Positions 1 through 12,308 are shown, counted from the stretch's first letter. The stretch: DNA of 64,000 nucleotides from Spirometra erinaceieuropaei (GCA_902702965.1 CACRXP010000030.1:1406731-1470730); one strand, 5' to 3'. A program made the numbers and translations. Notes: generated by a model not told the origin, from the sequence alone.

Positions 1-473
1 GGGCCATGCTTTGCCTTTCTAGGTCAAAAGGTGTGAAAGCGTGCGATATTCCAGTATCAGCAAACCATGGCTTTGACAGTCTGCTATGCGCCAACAGTCC
101 CCTGTCAGTAGATGCGCTTGCGCTCCCGCTGGGTATACAGGTGATGGGCATGGCTGTCCAGTCATCATCCTCGTCCTTCTGTTGTTGTTGGTGAAGAATC
201 CTGACCAAGTGAATGTTGTGGACCAGGGGGTGTGTGGTCGCACGCCTAGGTGCGGGTCCGGTCGTGCCAACCATTCGCGCACTCCTTCCACTCCGGTCTT
301 CTTGACTCTGTCTTGGCATCGGGTCCATGTGACGAGTTGGGAGTAGAGAGTGCGGTAAATGCTGCGTAAGTCTACTATCACTGCAAACTAATTCACGCGC
401 AACTCACCGCGCCTGCTGTGCCTAGCTCTGTAGCACACGGTGTACATCCTCGGAATTGACGGTCGAGCTGTCA
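1..473. other. Unassigned sequence at left edge
   Basis: No recognised element. A frame on the minus strand (19-381) stays open for 120 codons and is rich in Trp, Arg and Pro, but it has no family motif and no neighbouring coding context. I treat it as chance or an unknown repeat. The right end passes into a TA microsatellite. Confidence 0.4.
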
Positions 474-491
474 TATATATATATATATATA
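474..491. repeat. (TA)n microsatellite, left border of S1 palindrome
   Basis: Uninterrupted alternating TA. Similar tracts occur at 1312-1328 and 1715-1731, so the S1 compound and the neighbouring inverted-repeat MITE are both bordered by TA runs. The runs may be preferred insertion sites or SINE tails. Confidence 0.9.
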
Positions 492-1311
492 GGCAGAATG
501 GTATTACCGACAAAGACAAGGGAGACTGGAATGGCCATTTCTGGCTTATTAGCCGTCGTCAGCCAGCCATACCCAAGCCCGAAGTGTGGAACACCCGAGC
601 CTCGAACTCGCGACCTGTTGGTTTAGAAGTCAACGCCTCTACTCACCGGGCCACGAGCCCGTTGCCTTGTCAGTTTTCGATCGGGAATATACAGTGGTAG
701 GGGGCGATCACCGATCGTTCATACGGAACTCACTCGTTCCGTTGTGCCTTAAGAGCTCTCTCTCGAGCCCAACCAGCAGCCGCACAGCGGCGCATGATAC
801 ATAGGCAGAATAACATTACCGACAAAGACATTACCGACAGAAATGGCCATTCCAGTCTCCCTTGTCTTTGTCGGTAATGTTATTCTGCCTATGTATCATG
901 CGCCGCTGTGCGGCTGCTGGTTGGGCTCGAGAGAGAGTCCATAAGGCACAACGGAACGAGTGAGTTCCGTATGAACGATCGGTGAGCGCCCCCTAACATT
1001 GTATATTCCCGATCGAAAACCGACAAGGCAACGGGCTCGTGGCCCGGTGAGTAGAGGCGTTGACTTCTAAACCAACAGGTCGCGAGTTGGAGGCTCGGGT
1101 GTTCCACACTTCGGGCTTGGGTATGGCTGGCTGACGACGGCTAATAAGCCAGAAATGGCCATTCCAGTCTCCCCTGTCTTTGTCGGTAATGTTATTCTGC
1201 CTATGTATCATGCGCCGCTGTGCGGCTGCTGGTTGGGCTCGAGAGAGAGCTCTTAAGGCACAATGGAACGAGTGAGTTCCGTATGAACGATCGGTGATCG
1301 CCCCCTACCAC
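491..1311. mobile_element. S1 tRNA-derived SINE, palindromic compound of about 2.5 units
   Basis: Three S1 stretches lie here. A minus-strand unit occupies about 491-829. Plus-strand sequence follows: the end of one unit (840-897), a complete 311-bp unit (898-1208) and the start of another (1209-1311). The plus part is thus a direct tandem repeat, and the whole forms a large inverted repeat centred near 835. The tRNA-related part, seen on plus at about 1031-1100, has an A-box-like TGGCCCGGTGAG and a B-box-like GCGAGTTGGAGGC (GCGAGTTCGAGGC in the minus unit). An anticodon-arm-like GTTG/CAAC pair encloses a loop that would read TCT (Arg-like). A Pol III-transcribed SINE is inferred. Open frames seen here are by-products of the repeat. 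Confidence 0.8.
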
Positions 1312-1731
1312 TATATATATATATATATGTATTGAAACGTAGGCATTCCAAGAAATATAACTTCAACATATATGTATATATATTTCGAAAGAAATAAGCT
1401 CTTTGGGAAAGATTAGCAAGGTTTATTGTAAATTTTCGATCTTGGGTCCCCAAGTCGTCTTCAGACGTGTACAACAGCCTCAAGGAAAAGTGGAAAAGGC
1501 ATTAGCCAATCAGAGCATGACACCAGCAGTAATGACAAAGCAAAATCGATTTTTCGGCATGTTTAAATGTTGACTGTTTTGCACATTTATTCCACGTCTG
1601 AAGACGACTTGGGGAACCAAGATCGAAAATTTACAACAAACCTTGTTAATCTTTCCCAAAGAGCTTATTTCTTTCGAATTATGATTCTTGGGATGCCTGT
1701 TTTCAAATTCATACGTATATATATATATATT
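1312..1731. mobile_element. Inverted-repeat MITE bordered by TA tracts
   Basis: Arms at about 1329-1478 and 1590-1714 are inverted copies of each other. They share the blocks GAAAGAAATAAGCTCTTTGG and CCAAGTCGTCTTCAGACGTG. The arms enclose about 110 bp with no coding potential. The outer ends abut TA runs, so TA target-site use (Tc1/mariner-like non-autonomous element) is plausible. No transposase is present. Dozens of substitutions between the arms indicate age. Confidence 0.75.
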
Positions 1732-2409
1732 ATGGGTGGGTGTCTAAGCACGGATAAGGAAATGCAGGTTTTATTGGATGCCAAAAATTTACTATTTGCT
1801 GTCAGCGTGTGGAGGATGGTTTCTCTGACTTTTCGAACAAGTCAGCGACCATAGGTTGTCAAAGAAGCAAGAAATATGCAGCTATTAATGTCGGAAAGCA
1901 AGAATACTGGTGTGCTTATTAACGAAAATAGCAATCTAAAAATTCGGTGCAATTATAAACACACACTGAATGCAAAAAAGCTATCCGCCTAAAGACAGGT
2001 TGGAGTCAAAACGTGGTCATAATATCCATTTTACAAAATATAGGAGTGGCTGTGCCATGGGCCCAACATGCTGTCGGTTACGATCGAAAACATCAACTTG
2101 ATTGCAAGTTTGTGTGTCGATCGATACGCTTAAAAATCTCTACATTAAGCATCGAAGTATAACGGGACAAGCAAATCAGTTAAACCAGATGAGAAAATGC
2201 ATTTTCACCATAATAACTCATGTTTCTTACAAAAGTCTGACGTTGGCTTTTAAACGGTTTGAGACCTAATGTAAGCAATTAGTCCATATGTTAATTGGCA
2301 TAATGATGGAAATTTTATAGAATTAAAATGCTTATGAGATTTTGCTAGTTCCGATCCATCCGACGCGAAGAAAAAATGGGTCAACAGACAATCAGCAGTA
2401 TTTAAAAAT
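1732..2409. other. Unassigned AT-rich stretch
   Basis: No coding frame, RNA gene or repeat was recognised by eye. Confidence 0.4.
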
Positions 2410-3009
2410 TACAGTAGATTTGCTAACTCATGAAATATTAACCGGAATTCTGGAATGCGTTTTCAACTCAAAAAGATTTCTTAGTTATGGTTGCAATATC
2501 AAACATCATTCGGCATGATCCGATAATGATTTAGTTAAATCATAATGCCGGCTGTCAAAGGAACTTCTTTGCGGTCGCCCGCAAAATGTTCTCTCCGAAA
2601 AATCGACTACCTAAGCAGTGTGAACTCTTCACAACGATTTTCGATTTTCTTAAATATTCTAATATATTTTATAGGAAGCATGCACAAAACATTTCTTTTT
2701 ACTCATTTGGTGGGAGGTTCAGTCTTTTTAGAATTTTAAACTTGAGGGAAGAATATAATTTGCTTTTGAAAAAAATTCTAATTATGAGACTTTTGAAGAC
2801 AGTGAGATCGCGGTTCATAAAGCATTGTGTCTCCGCACTTTATAAAAATGCATGTTAAGTTTACAGTATGTTTCAAATACGCCGATGAATTTTATGTACC
2901 TCGCATGGCCCACTCTTCATAGTATATACAAATTCATGATTGCCGATACAAGCGAAGATGTGAGTTCCAGGAACCAATTGATCAGAAGAAGATGCGATCA
3001 CTGGAACAT

Positions 3010-3063
3010 AAGCTTTATTCGCCTAACGTTTCGGATTCCCACTTGAATCCATCATCAGACCCA
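3010..3063 (-). ncRNA. Hammerhead ribozyme motif, family 1, minus strand
   Basis: On the minus strand, CTGATGA (plus 3052-3058) is followed by a helix-II candidate GGATTC/GAATCC and then GAAAC (plus 3028-3032) and GTT. These match the conserved CUGANGA and GAAA boxes. Helix III would be minimal, as in the dimer-dependent hammerheads known from Penelope-like elements. The flanks do not make a convincing helix I, so this copy may be inactive. Confidence 0.55.
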
Positions 3064-3070
3064 GTGGCAC

Positions 3071-3124
3071 TGCCTCTGAGGATAGGTTCAAGTGAGAATC
3101 CGAAACGTCAGGCAAATAAAGCCC
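3071..3124 (+). ncRNA. Hammerhead ribozyme motif, family 1, plus strand
   Basis: CTGAGGA at 3076-3082 fits CUGANGA. Helix II is GG-TTC/GAATCC with one bulged base. GAAAC at 3112-3116 is followed by GTC at 3117-3119, a canonical cleavage triplet. Flanking TGCCT and AGGCA pair perfectly as helix I. Helix III would be only the palindrome ACGT, so two molecules would have to pair. This is the best-preserved member of family 1 here. Confidence 0.6.
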
Positions 3125-3588
3125 TTGTTCCAGCAATCGCATTTTCTTTTGCATTCACGATTTTCGGTTCATGGAAGATATACAAATTCTAGTTTCAAAA
3201 CTCAGCATAAAAGTCTAAAGGCGGGTCGAAAAGGCTGAAAAAGGCTTTAAAGTCAAAGTATACCCTTCCATCAAGTGACCAATTCTAAGAAGACGTAAAT
3301 TCCTACCAAACAGTGAAAAATCTAATTTTTTATGCATGCTTCCTATTAGGGTACCTAAAATCTTTGTGCAGAAGTCTTACTGCTTAGGTAGTCGATTTTT
3401 CAGAGAGCAACTTTTGCGGGCGACCGAAAAGAAGTTCGTCTGAAAGCCGGCATCCTGACTTAACTGCATTATTATGGGATCAAGCAGCATGATGATTGAC
3501 ATTGCAACCCTAATTAAGTAATCTTTTTAAGTCGAAAACGCCTTTCAGAATTTCGGTTAGCATTTCATGAGTTAGGACATACAGTGTA

Positions 3589-6500
3589 ATTTTTTAATAC
3601 TTCTGATGGACTGCTGGCCGGTTTTTCCTCTGAATTTGATGGATTTCAGCCAGAAGGACTCTATATAGGTTGCAGTGTTACAGAATGTGCTTCAGGTTTG
3701 CCAACTAACGTCTTAAGTAATTGAGACAAGTTACTTATATATGTGCGTAGTTGGTTCCAAACCGTATAAATGCAAACGTCAGATATCCATAATTAACATT
3801 ACTTAATCTGATGAGTTTGATCGTCTACCGTAATCGATTTGTCCTGTTTCTAATACAATGTAGAAGTACGTGCCCGTGTTTTATCAACTACTTGACCTGC
3901 TATGTCGCACATACTAACGGTGTGGATAACGAAGGGGTTTTCATATTCCACTTCAATGCTCACCAAAATCATCAAATAATGGCCGCTCAAAAAGTATGAT
4001 AAATCAGTCGGTGTTTAAATATGCATGGCTTTGAGAAAAGGAGTACAGTTGTAAGTGGTCATTTTGAAATTATTAGGCGCTTTCATAAAGCTAACTTTGA
4101 AGGTGGACTTGGCTAGGTTTGGAATCGAAGCAGGATGCTCTGGTCCCTTCGTCATATTAAGCCTAACGCGCTATTACCCCATTATGTAGTCGATTTCCTA
4201 TCGGTTACGTTCGGGCATATTAACTATCATCGAATGACCGCTCGACAATTTGGTTGCGAGTGATTCTCCGCCCGTACTCTATTCTGAGTCATATTGAATC
4301 GGTATTTCCCTGCTTATGATGACTATAGGTAGAGCACCTTGATATTCTGCAACGAACATGTACCGTTATCACATTGATAAGCGTTTAATAGCGGCATATA
4401 GCATTACGTTTGTGGAAACCTGTGCGCATCTCTATCTCTATCTCTATCCAAGTGAACCACTTGGACTGAATAGAAGTTGTGAAACTTGTCGACTTCAACC
4501 TAAAAGTGAGTCACACAACTTTCTTACTTATTAATTAACTAGGTACGAGATCTGCGTACATCATATATGCAATGCCATTTTCAATGACGACGTTTCCCTT
4601 TGTCACAGAACTTCGTTTGGAACACTCGCAAATGGTAGAATAGTAGAAATCGATCACTACTTCACAGATGTTGTCAACAAACCGGCAAAACTTTTGCTGG
4701 ACTGCTTTTGGCTTAACTGTTATTATCAACCTCATTTTCGTTATGTGATGGCCTTGGTGGATTGCATGCTCGAAGACCCAGGACATGCAAACTCTAATTT
4801 GTCATGGTTTGCGTGAGCCCATGCTTGAATATAGATCTTTAACGCGATGAGCAACTTTCAAAACCTGTTCAAACTTTAAGTTTCAAAACTGAGAGATTCA
4901 GAAAGGGCTCAATGCTTAAGTCCCTTCATATGAGAAATTTGTACTCATTAATTCAAAGCCAGCTTTCTGTATTTTGGTAAGACAATATTTGTTTATTGAG
5001 TAAGATCATCAGCAATTGGTGTAATATGTGTACAAAATCAATGCAGTCAGGCAGTTTAAATTTTTGTGTATAAAAATTTGGCTATTTGAGAAGCAAGCTG
5101 TGCTACGTTCAATGTTTGCTCGGCAGGCGCTAAGATAATGTAATCGTAAAATAGCAGAACCGACTTTTAATTTTAAACCCAACAGAACAATAAGCACATC
5201 TGTTTGTAGGACCATTCATCACTCAATATTCAAAAATATAAAGGAGTTCTGAACAAAAACGCCGCCATTAGGTTTCAATGTTAGTGTGCCTTTCTGTTTT
5301 TATTTAAAATGCATTGTGTCTACAATATGCACAATCAAGTTAGTCAATTAATCTGGACAAGTATGGAAAGCACTAACCAGTTAAATGTTTGTTAGAAAAA
5401 ATTTTGGAACTTCCATCTAATTACAATATCCAAGGTTTAGTTGCTGCCAATGCGGCTGACCGTTTTTCGAAAGTGGTCCCCCACAACACTTTCTTTGGCA
5501 AATGTTGAGATCTATTGCGATGTCTAATTGTTCCGCTTGGAGCACCAAGTATCTGGAAAGTGCGATAACTGACTGCCTGTCAGGCAAAACATGTTTGCAA
5601 TTTTATAATAACATGCCAACCAAAATTCTCATAACGGGGCTACACGATCTCGTAACATTGGGAAATGGCCATTTAGAGTTCAAACTCTATTCTTCTTTTA
5701 CGTATTGACACAGGCTTAGCCCCAGAAACCTGCGAGATATTACAAACCACATAAAACAAATGGCCATACATTGCCCCTCGAAACCAGCATGGTCTAAATG
5801 TTTGTGCCCAACGGTAACCTTGCAGCCAAATCAAACACAAAATGACAGGGAAGACCAGAATGTTCATTTACGATTTATAATCCGTCGGCCGTAATTCATA
5901 CCTAATTCCTCTTTTCCGAGACCTTCTATTCGAACCCGTACCTTTTGGTTAATGAGCTTTGCATCCAACGCCCTACCACTGATTACTTGACAAGGAGAGG
6001 TGAGATTATTTTTTGCCCAGTTGGTCAGCGTTCTCACAGCATAGCTATTATTCGCGATCGCAATCTACAGAATAATGGGCCAGTGGCTCGCTGTTGAACG
6101 ACTAAATATTCCGGGTTGAAATTCTAGGTTTTCCGCGTAAAGGCCGAGCCAATCTCAATCGTTATTATCGGTATTTTACCCAACAACGTTGTTACTTGCT
6201 TTGTGACTATCTGCGAAGGCTCAAAACTCTGCGACAAGCTTTGGCAAGACGAATATGCTCGGTATCCTGGTCGGTGAAGCCATTTTAGTAATGGTTAGTA
6301 AATGTAGAACGGAGGATTCGAAGTGCTCGCCGTCTTTACTACATCGCCGATTGTTGAGGAGAATGAGGGAATTATGATGCATTTACAAGAGACCTGACTT
6401 TGGTTAAAACGTGTGAAAATTCAAAAGTTCATAATTAATGCGATTTTATCATGACTTACTTGACGCCGAGTTCAGTTATAGTCAGCAGTGTGCCAGATCC

Positions 6501-9424
6501 TTATCACACTGTAAAGTAAAAAAGCCAGAAAACAGCCCAAAGACTCGTAGCTAATGTCAATTTAGTAGATTAATAAAGGCCATCGGCCACTATGCAGGAT
6601 CTACACGATGAATTTGCATGACAGTTGACTGGGCTAATACTCATTTCGGTTGTCCTTGGCTATGAAAACAAAGAATAAATACAGATCGTTTAAGCAGCCA
6701 TCTTAATAAATTTTGCGATGAACCTAAGTCAAACAGACAAGACCTTCTGAAAATAATATGTTAAAGTAAAACATTAGAAAAGTCTTCGAATGGGATCTGC
6801 CTATACAATGCGCATGATAGCATCAGGCTATTTGAAAAATCACATTAGAACCTAACTTTCGTCATGACGAGACCGACGTGAGAATCAAATCAATTTGTTA
6901 CACAGTCGTTCGTATGTTCCACTCAACTAAGGGATGAGTCTGTTAAGAGATGACTCTCATTTAAGAAAGTCGGAGCAAAAACTGATAAACTAATAATCAG
7001 TGTGGATTTATTTTAACCGTGTCTCCGGTTCAGCACAAATTCAGATGGAGTAACAGAATCAATAAATGGATTTTGAGCGATTCTAATGTAACATTTATGT
7101 AAACACATACGTGAAACAGTTTAACTATGCCGAGCAGGGACTGCGGTTGAGCAAGAAAAAAAATGAACTTAATTAGAAAAGTTGAGCAGTGTTTAATTTT
7201 GCAAGTAATGGAAGTGTCTTCCAGTCGCATCGAGATCACGCTGCAGACAGACTTCTGGAGGTTGAACTATGAATGCCCTTCTGAACCTTTTTTAACGAAA
7301 ACGATCTGAACCGCGTGCTGTCATTTGCGCTTGCGTTAAGGAGCCCAATTGCACATTGATGGCATAATAAAAGGCGTAAGGCCATTTTTCAAACTGAAAT
7401 GGCATAATTTGTAATTTTCGTTTTACTTGCTACTGACGGCTGATAGACAAAAAATTCCTTTTCATACTTTATCAGTTTCCTTATCAATATATTTATATGA
7501 TTGTTTTGATCGCGGGAGTTTTTGATTTGCCAAGCAGGTAGAAAAAAACAGCGACTAAAAATATTTCGTAGTACTGACTATGGGTGCATAACCGTGATTT
7601 ACAGAAATCTAAAGCTGTAATTATTTTTTGCTATCAGAGATATCAGGGTATCTGCGCGGATTTTTTAGAAATCGATGAAGTCACGCCACAAAATAGACAT
7701 TCAAATTATACACTAAATTATTATTTTCAATTTAAACAAGAAACTGTGAATACTCGAGATCAGGTGTTAGCACATACTTGCCTAAGGGTAGAAGTAGTCT
7801 AATAATTAAGTTTTCTGGATTTAGTTTTTCGAAGTGTGATGACGACTTTTCTTGTAATCAGCTTGACACAAACATAATTGTTCAAAGTGATTAATAATTC
7901 TATATGTCATAATAGACCTTGCCCTTAATAAATTTGTAATCAATGAGACATTTGGTCAAAAATCTCATGCAGGCTTCTTGGCCTTGTCCTCAGTAAGCTG
8001 TCGAATTCACAGTCGATCTTTAAACGAGAAAGGGAGGTTGTTTTAAAGTATATCCGAATTCACTGACATATCTTCGTAGAGGGAACTTGCGTCTCTTAAA
8101 AAACTTTGTTAATGAATCCACGATTCATAGTCGAATGTTTCAAAATCATTTTTGAATGCGGCGCGATTTTGCGACAATCAAGGCTTTGGAAAATTTCACA
8201 AGAGTTTTGATCTCAGTAATCCCTTGTTCTCCGGTCCGTTTTCGGTGTCATAATGCATCTGTCACTTGGCTTCTTGCCCAAGGAGATGTTTGCAACATTC
8301 TATCATACATCCGTTTTATGTTTTGAGAAAAAACGACTTTTTCACATGCACTCAAGAAGTAATCAAATCTTTCTCCTCCAGAAACTGCTAACATCTACAG
8401 TGCTTTGTGATTAACGAGTTTTTGTCGGACGCTTAGGAGCCCAGTTTGCTGTAGCCTTCGCTAATGACCAGATGCGACAGTTCAACCGGTCTGGCTTTAG
8501 TAATCTTGGTGCGTTTTCCGATGTCACTATGCCCCAATTTCTACAAAGTGAGCAAAGTAGGGTATACGAAATCAAATGCGCCCAGTACAAGCAAGAAATC
8601 AAAAGTAAATAAACGGTTTGACTGTATTTGCACATTACTTATTCGCACCCTCTTGCCAAAAGCACTTCTAACAAGAGACGTAAGCTACGTACATGCCGTT
8701 AAATAGGATAGTTTTGAGAGCCTTCTTTCGTTAGAAAATGATTTTTACCAAGAGAGCGTAATCTGGCATAAATAATTCATTGCATTTAAGGCCAAAGACA
8801 GCTTTCAGAGCGCTTAAGGAACATTTAGTTCCTTTGTTAAAACTGCCATAATTTCGTTCTCCAAAATTTGTCGCTATCATACCTTTTGACAAAAACCCGG
8901 TGTTATTCAATGCATACGTAGCTTTTTGTGATGCCGAAATGTGCTTTATATTGCACTTTTACTTTTGAAGTCAATTCGGGCGAGGGCATTGTATGCCACC
9001 CGCTTTCGTAAGCGTCCCGATGGGAGGAAAAATTGCTCGAGCGCGTTAACATAAACTCTGAAAAACAAACAAGGTATGTGGACAAATGACAACTAAATAA
9101 GGGCCTTTTGATTTTTTTAAGTATGCTTGGCAGTCTGGCCAGTTTTCGTTGACCGTCTCTGCTGGCCGAATTTAGTCACTAGCAAATCCCACTTAAAAAT
9201 GTATAGAAACGTCTTTATGCGTCCGCCATATATTCATGAAGTGCTTCTAAACATCCTGCGATTCAATGGAAACCATTCCGCTAATTGTTATTTTGTCTTT
9301 TTCAAAACCTCATTCATTATTGCGTCCACAGAGAACGCGTAGCTTCGTCTGCGGGTTAAACATGCAAAACAAGCTGTATCCGTCTTTGGAGCAGAAGTAA
9401 TCCCTTAGAGTAGATTAATGCATG
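3589..9424. other. Unassigned AT-rich stretch (5.8 kb)
   Basis: I find no supported gene, RNA gene or transposon end. All open frames are short, unremarkable and lack motifs. A hexanucleotide microsatellite lies at 4430-4448. Confidence 0.4.
4430..4448. repeat. (TCTCTA)n short microsatellite
   Basis: About three copies of a six-base unit, bounded by non-repetitive sequence. Confidence 0.8.
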
Positions 9425-9515
9425 ACAGCCTCCTTTAACCACCTGTCGCATTATTTACCATGCTATCAACATGACTGCTAAATAAAAGGTCAGACACGTG
9501 TTTCGATAATATTCA
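9425..9515 (-). repeat. Retrozyme (hammerhead family 2) fragment
   Basis: On the minus strand the order ATCGAAACACGTGTCTG, then a CTTTTATTTAGC-like stretch, then GCATGGTAAAT matches the region downstream of the hammerhead in the full-length units at 46.2-46.6 kb. The CTGATGA half is not recognisable. Decayed. Confidence 0.5.
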
Positions 9516-9741
9516 CTCGCTGCGGCTTCTCAGTACACCCTCCGCGTTTTGCACGATTTACCTAGTAGCCACGCCAGTATTGAGGCCTGCGGAGTTTACG
9601 TTTGCACTAGTGTTTGCATAACAAGAGCATGGTTTATAGATGTCGATGTTCGTTGATGGTTTATAATCGCATACATATTATCCAATGAGTCAATTTCTTC
9701 TTTAGTTACGGTATTTACTGCTTTGAAAAATATGTTTTGGA

Positions 9742-10533
9742 GGTAACAATTGGGAGATGGCGTCCAAAAAAATCCGCCTAACCAAAGCAGTCTGTCTTAC
9801 GGGACAGGTGGTAATAGGGGTTTTATGGGTGGTGGCTGGTCTGGATGTACGATACTAGCCGACAGAAGGCCTTGTTTGAACAGGTGAATGATCGAAGTTG
9901 GCCCGCTCTTCCTTCCGTTACTAAAAAATATTTTGCCAAAGATAGTATGGTGGTAACGGACGAGCAGAAGGCGTATAATCGTATTCCCTCAGAAGGTTAT
10001 CTACATTTCTCTGTTAACCACTCAAAGAACCTCAAGGACCCTTCCACCGGACGGCACACCAATGCCATTGAGGCATACTGGAGAAGACTGATCAGGAAAC
10101 TCCATAAGGGAGGCCTTGTATGTGGTCGAGCTGTGTGGGCTCACATAGACGAATTACAGTATCGTCTTTGGTTCGGCCTCAATGCCATGTCTTTGACAGA
10201 TGCCTGGGAAATGTTCCTGTCCCATGTTGTGCAGACTTATCCTATTTAAAAGTGATTTTGTTTTGTAATAAACTGCTATAATGCGAATGTATACCGTATA
10301 TTCAGGTTTATGTGGGTAACGATGGGGGAGGTTGGGTAACAGCGATCATCGTCCATGTAAACTCCTGCGATGTTCGTCCGGCCAGCCCATGTTAGGCCGT
10401 CACGGAAAGTCCAAGTAGTGTGTGAAAGTAGGCCTGTAACCGCTGACATAGCCTGAAGGCGTTTGAGTCCACTGTTAAAGGTATTTTTTCTAGGTAACGG
10501 ATTTTTTGGGTGCCATCTCCCGATTGTTATCCC
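9742..10533 (+). mobile_element. Merlin (IS1016/ISXO2-like) DNA transposon, internally deleted
   Basis: Terminal inverted repeats of about 35-40 bp are visible: GGGAGATGGCGTCC near 9751 and its counterpart GGGTGCCATCTCCC near 10508, with matching TAACAAT flanks. TTTGGA occurs outside both ends (9736-9741 and 10534-10539), within a possible imperfect 8-bp target duplication, the length usual for Merlin. The element is about 790 bp and keeps only the C-terminal part of the transposase. It lacks the coding 5' part, so it cannot be autonomous. Confidence 0.85.
9845..10249 (+). pseudogene. Merlin/ISXO2-like DDE transposase, C-terminal half
   Basis: A 134-residue frame matches the end of the ISXO2-like (DDE_Tnp_IS1595) catalytic domain. 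Residues 35-45 (MVVTDEQKAYN) hold the second catalytic Asp (D39). HTNAIEAYW at 71-79 holds the likely catalytic Glu (E76), giving a D-36-E spacing. Family members are usually well over 200 residues, and the N-terminal part with the first Asp is missing. The frame has no internal stop, which suggests a fairly recent copy, but the annotated ATG is only the first one after the deletion. It would not be catalytic alone. Confidence 0.85.
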
Positions 10534-10539
10534 TTTGGA

Positions 10540-12308
10540 TTTATTTTTACTTGTGCACAAAGGGAATAAGACAGTCTTCAAAAATTGCCCATTTAAAACA
10601 TTATGGCCAAACAAAGCTTCACCTTTATACGATCTTTCGGATATTTAACTACTTGCATCTGATGAACATAATAACCGCCAATGTAAGATGCCTCTTGGTT
10701 CAAATGAAAACTCCATAGGCGTCTGATACTGTTGTTTTCACTAAATTGCACTTGTAGACAAACACATCGGTAACTTAATGCATATTTCCTGTCGCTGAAA
10801 ATGAATGTCTCCTCGACCCATACTTTCAATGGCATAGTCCTGTCTCATCTGTTAAATGGTGTTTTAAAAAGATCACGAAACCGTTTTCCAAGATGTGCTG
10901 GTTTGACATCATAATTCATGTAGCTGATGGCACACACTGATTGGAATTTGGATTTTTAGGTCTCGTTTTCGAGAGTTGATACAGTTTTAAGGTTTCTTTA
11001 GCTTTATTGGGAAAGACTATGATGAACTGTAAAGTGAGGAGTGTAAATCTAATGTTTCTGCATATCCGCTACACTGTTGCAGAACTTCTGATGCAATCCG
11101 CATTAAATACGTTTATTTTGTTAGTTGTTTGGGATTTGAATTGGCAACGTATTTGAGTTAGGTTGGGCATTATGGAGGTGGTTCTGCCTTCTTATTCTGG
11201 AGCATGTCACGAAATCGCTATATTTTAGTGTAAAAAACAACAGGATGACAATGCGATTTTTGCATTAAAAAGACAATCAACTAAAATGTCCCATGATTTT
11301 TGAGATGCAAAATATAACGGCTACCAAACTGCTACGGACTATATGGAGACTTCTCGAGCTACTATCAATAAAACAGAATTTATTATGTATGAGATGCTTT
11401 ATCACCTACTGCCTAAGTCTACAACCGTTAGCTTTGATGCTGTTGTTTGTGGCAATCCACGTAAAAATCACCGTGCTCATGGTTGAACGCATTTTTAGTA
11501 ATAGGCTTAATACAAAAAACACAAGTTGCGCCCTTTCGGCGACAAGGGCATGGTTAAAATCAGAGAGGACTTCTTACCAAACGTTTTACCCTTCTTAGGA
11601 CAATTACCTGGAAAAAGTCATTAGCTGTGTTTGTCCGCCCTCCAATTACTACGTGGATCTACCTTACATGTTCACACATAACAATTATATGATCAACAGA
11701 GGATATAGACACTCTGTTAGCACAACCGCTGTCCAAATCGGACTTAGGGCTATATTTCCAATTGATCTCCGTAGTACACTTTGTCATGGCAAGCTCAAAC
11801 TACGGGCATGAAATATTCAATTTTATTTCAGAAAACATCAGGAGCATAAATAATGCATTTTTTATTATATAGTGGTACACTAAAGACAAAATACGAGCCG
11901 CAAAATTTTGCAAGAACTCCCTATTTTGTATGCGCTTAAGCTACCGTTATTTGCATACTACCGCTCACCTGTTGACAGCTTGACTGAAGGTGACGGTTCT
12001 CAGTTTGAGTATGTATATGCAATTTCGAAACAAGCAAAAACAGTTTATTTCCAAAGTATCCTAATCAGTTTTATGCGCCTATTTCTGAGCACGACAAGAA
12101 CCGTGTCGCGCACTTTTTCAATTAATTCGCCAACACAGTCGTGTCGAAATTTGATGTTTTCCATATATTGCCGGATTATTTAACAGTTTTCAAAGAGCAT
12201 TCTGTGCTGCTGCGGTTTTGTTTAAGTTAATTAGTTTTTTTAACAAAGAATTTCCATTTTTTCACAGTGAAAAATATTGAAATGGGCTGCATGCCCTGTT
12301 GACTTGAT
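10540..12308. other. Unassigned AT-rich stretch
   Basis: No motif-bearing frame or repeat was recognised. Two frames of about 100 codons (11293-11598 and 11908-12183) have no detectable domain and are probably chance. Confidence 0.4.

Larger units (their letters stand above)
2946..3151. mobile_element. Hammerhead family 1 insertion, inverted dimer
   Basis: About 200 bp absent from the other M copies. It is flanked by ATTCATGATT (2932) and ATTCACGATT (3152), an imperfect target duplication of roughly 13 bp. Inside, two copies of one motif face opposite ways and share the block GTTTCGGATTC/GAATCCGAAAC and the AATAAAGC tail. Each carries a hammerhead-like core. Related sequence occurs at 31.8-33.0, 52.4-53.0 and 62.6 kb. 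Confidence 0.65.
2410..3588. mobile_element. Family M long-TIR element, copy M1 (interrupted)
   Basis: The left end reads TACAGTAGATTTGCTAACTC at 2410. The right end carries the inverted counterpart (CATTTCATGAGTTAGG) near 3565-3580. Other copies in this window show the same termini, TACAGTAGGTGGGCTAACTC and its reverse complement, with arms of roughly 400 bp around a short centre. There is no transposase. The CAGT start and flanking TA are typical of Tc1/mariner-type ends, so I infer a non-autonomous TA-targeting element. This copy is old, and a hammerhead-bearing insertion (2946-3151) splits its centre. Confidence 0.75.

Noticed and set aside
19..381. 120-codon minus frame at the left edge
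   Set aside because: No domain, conserved motif or coding neighbour to support it.
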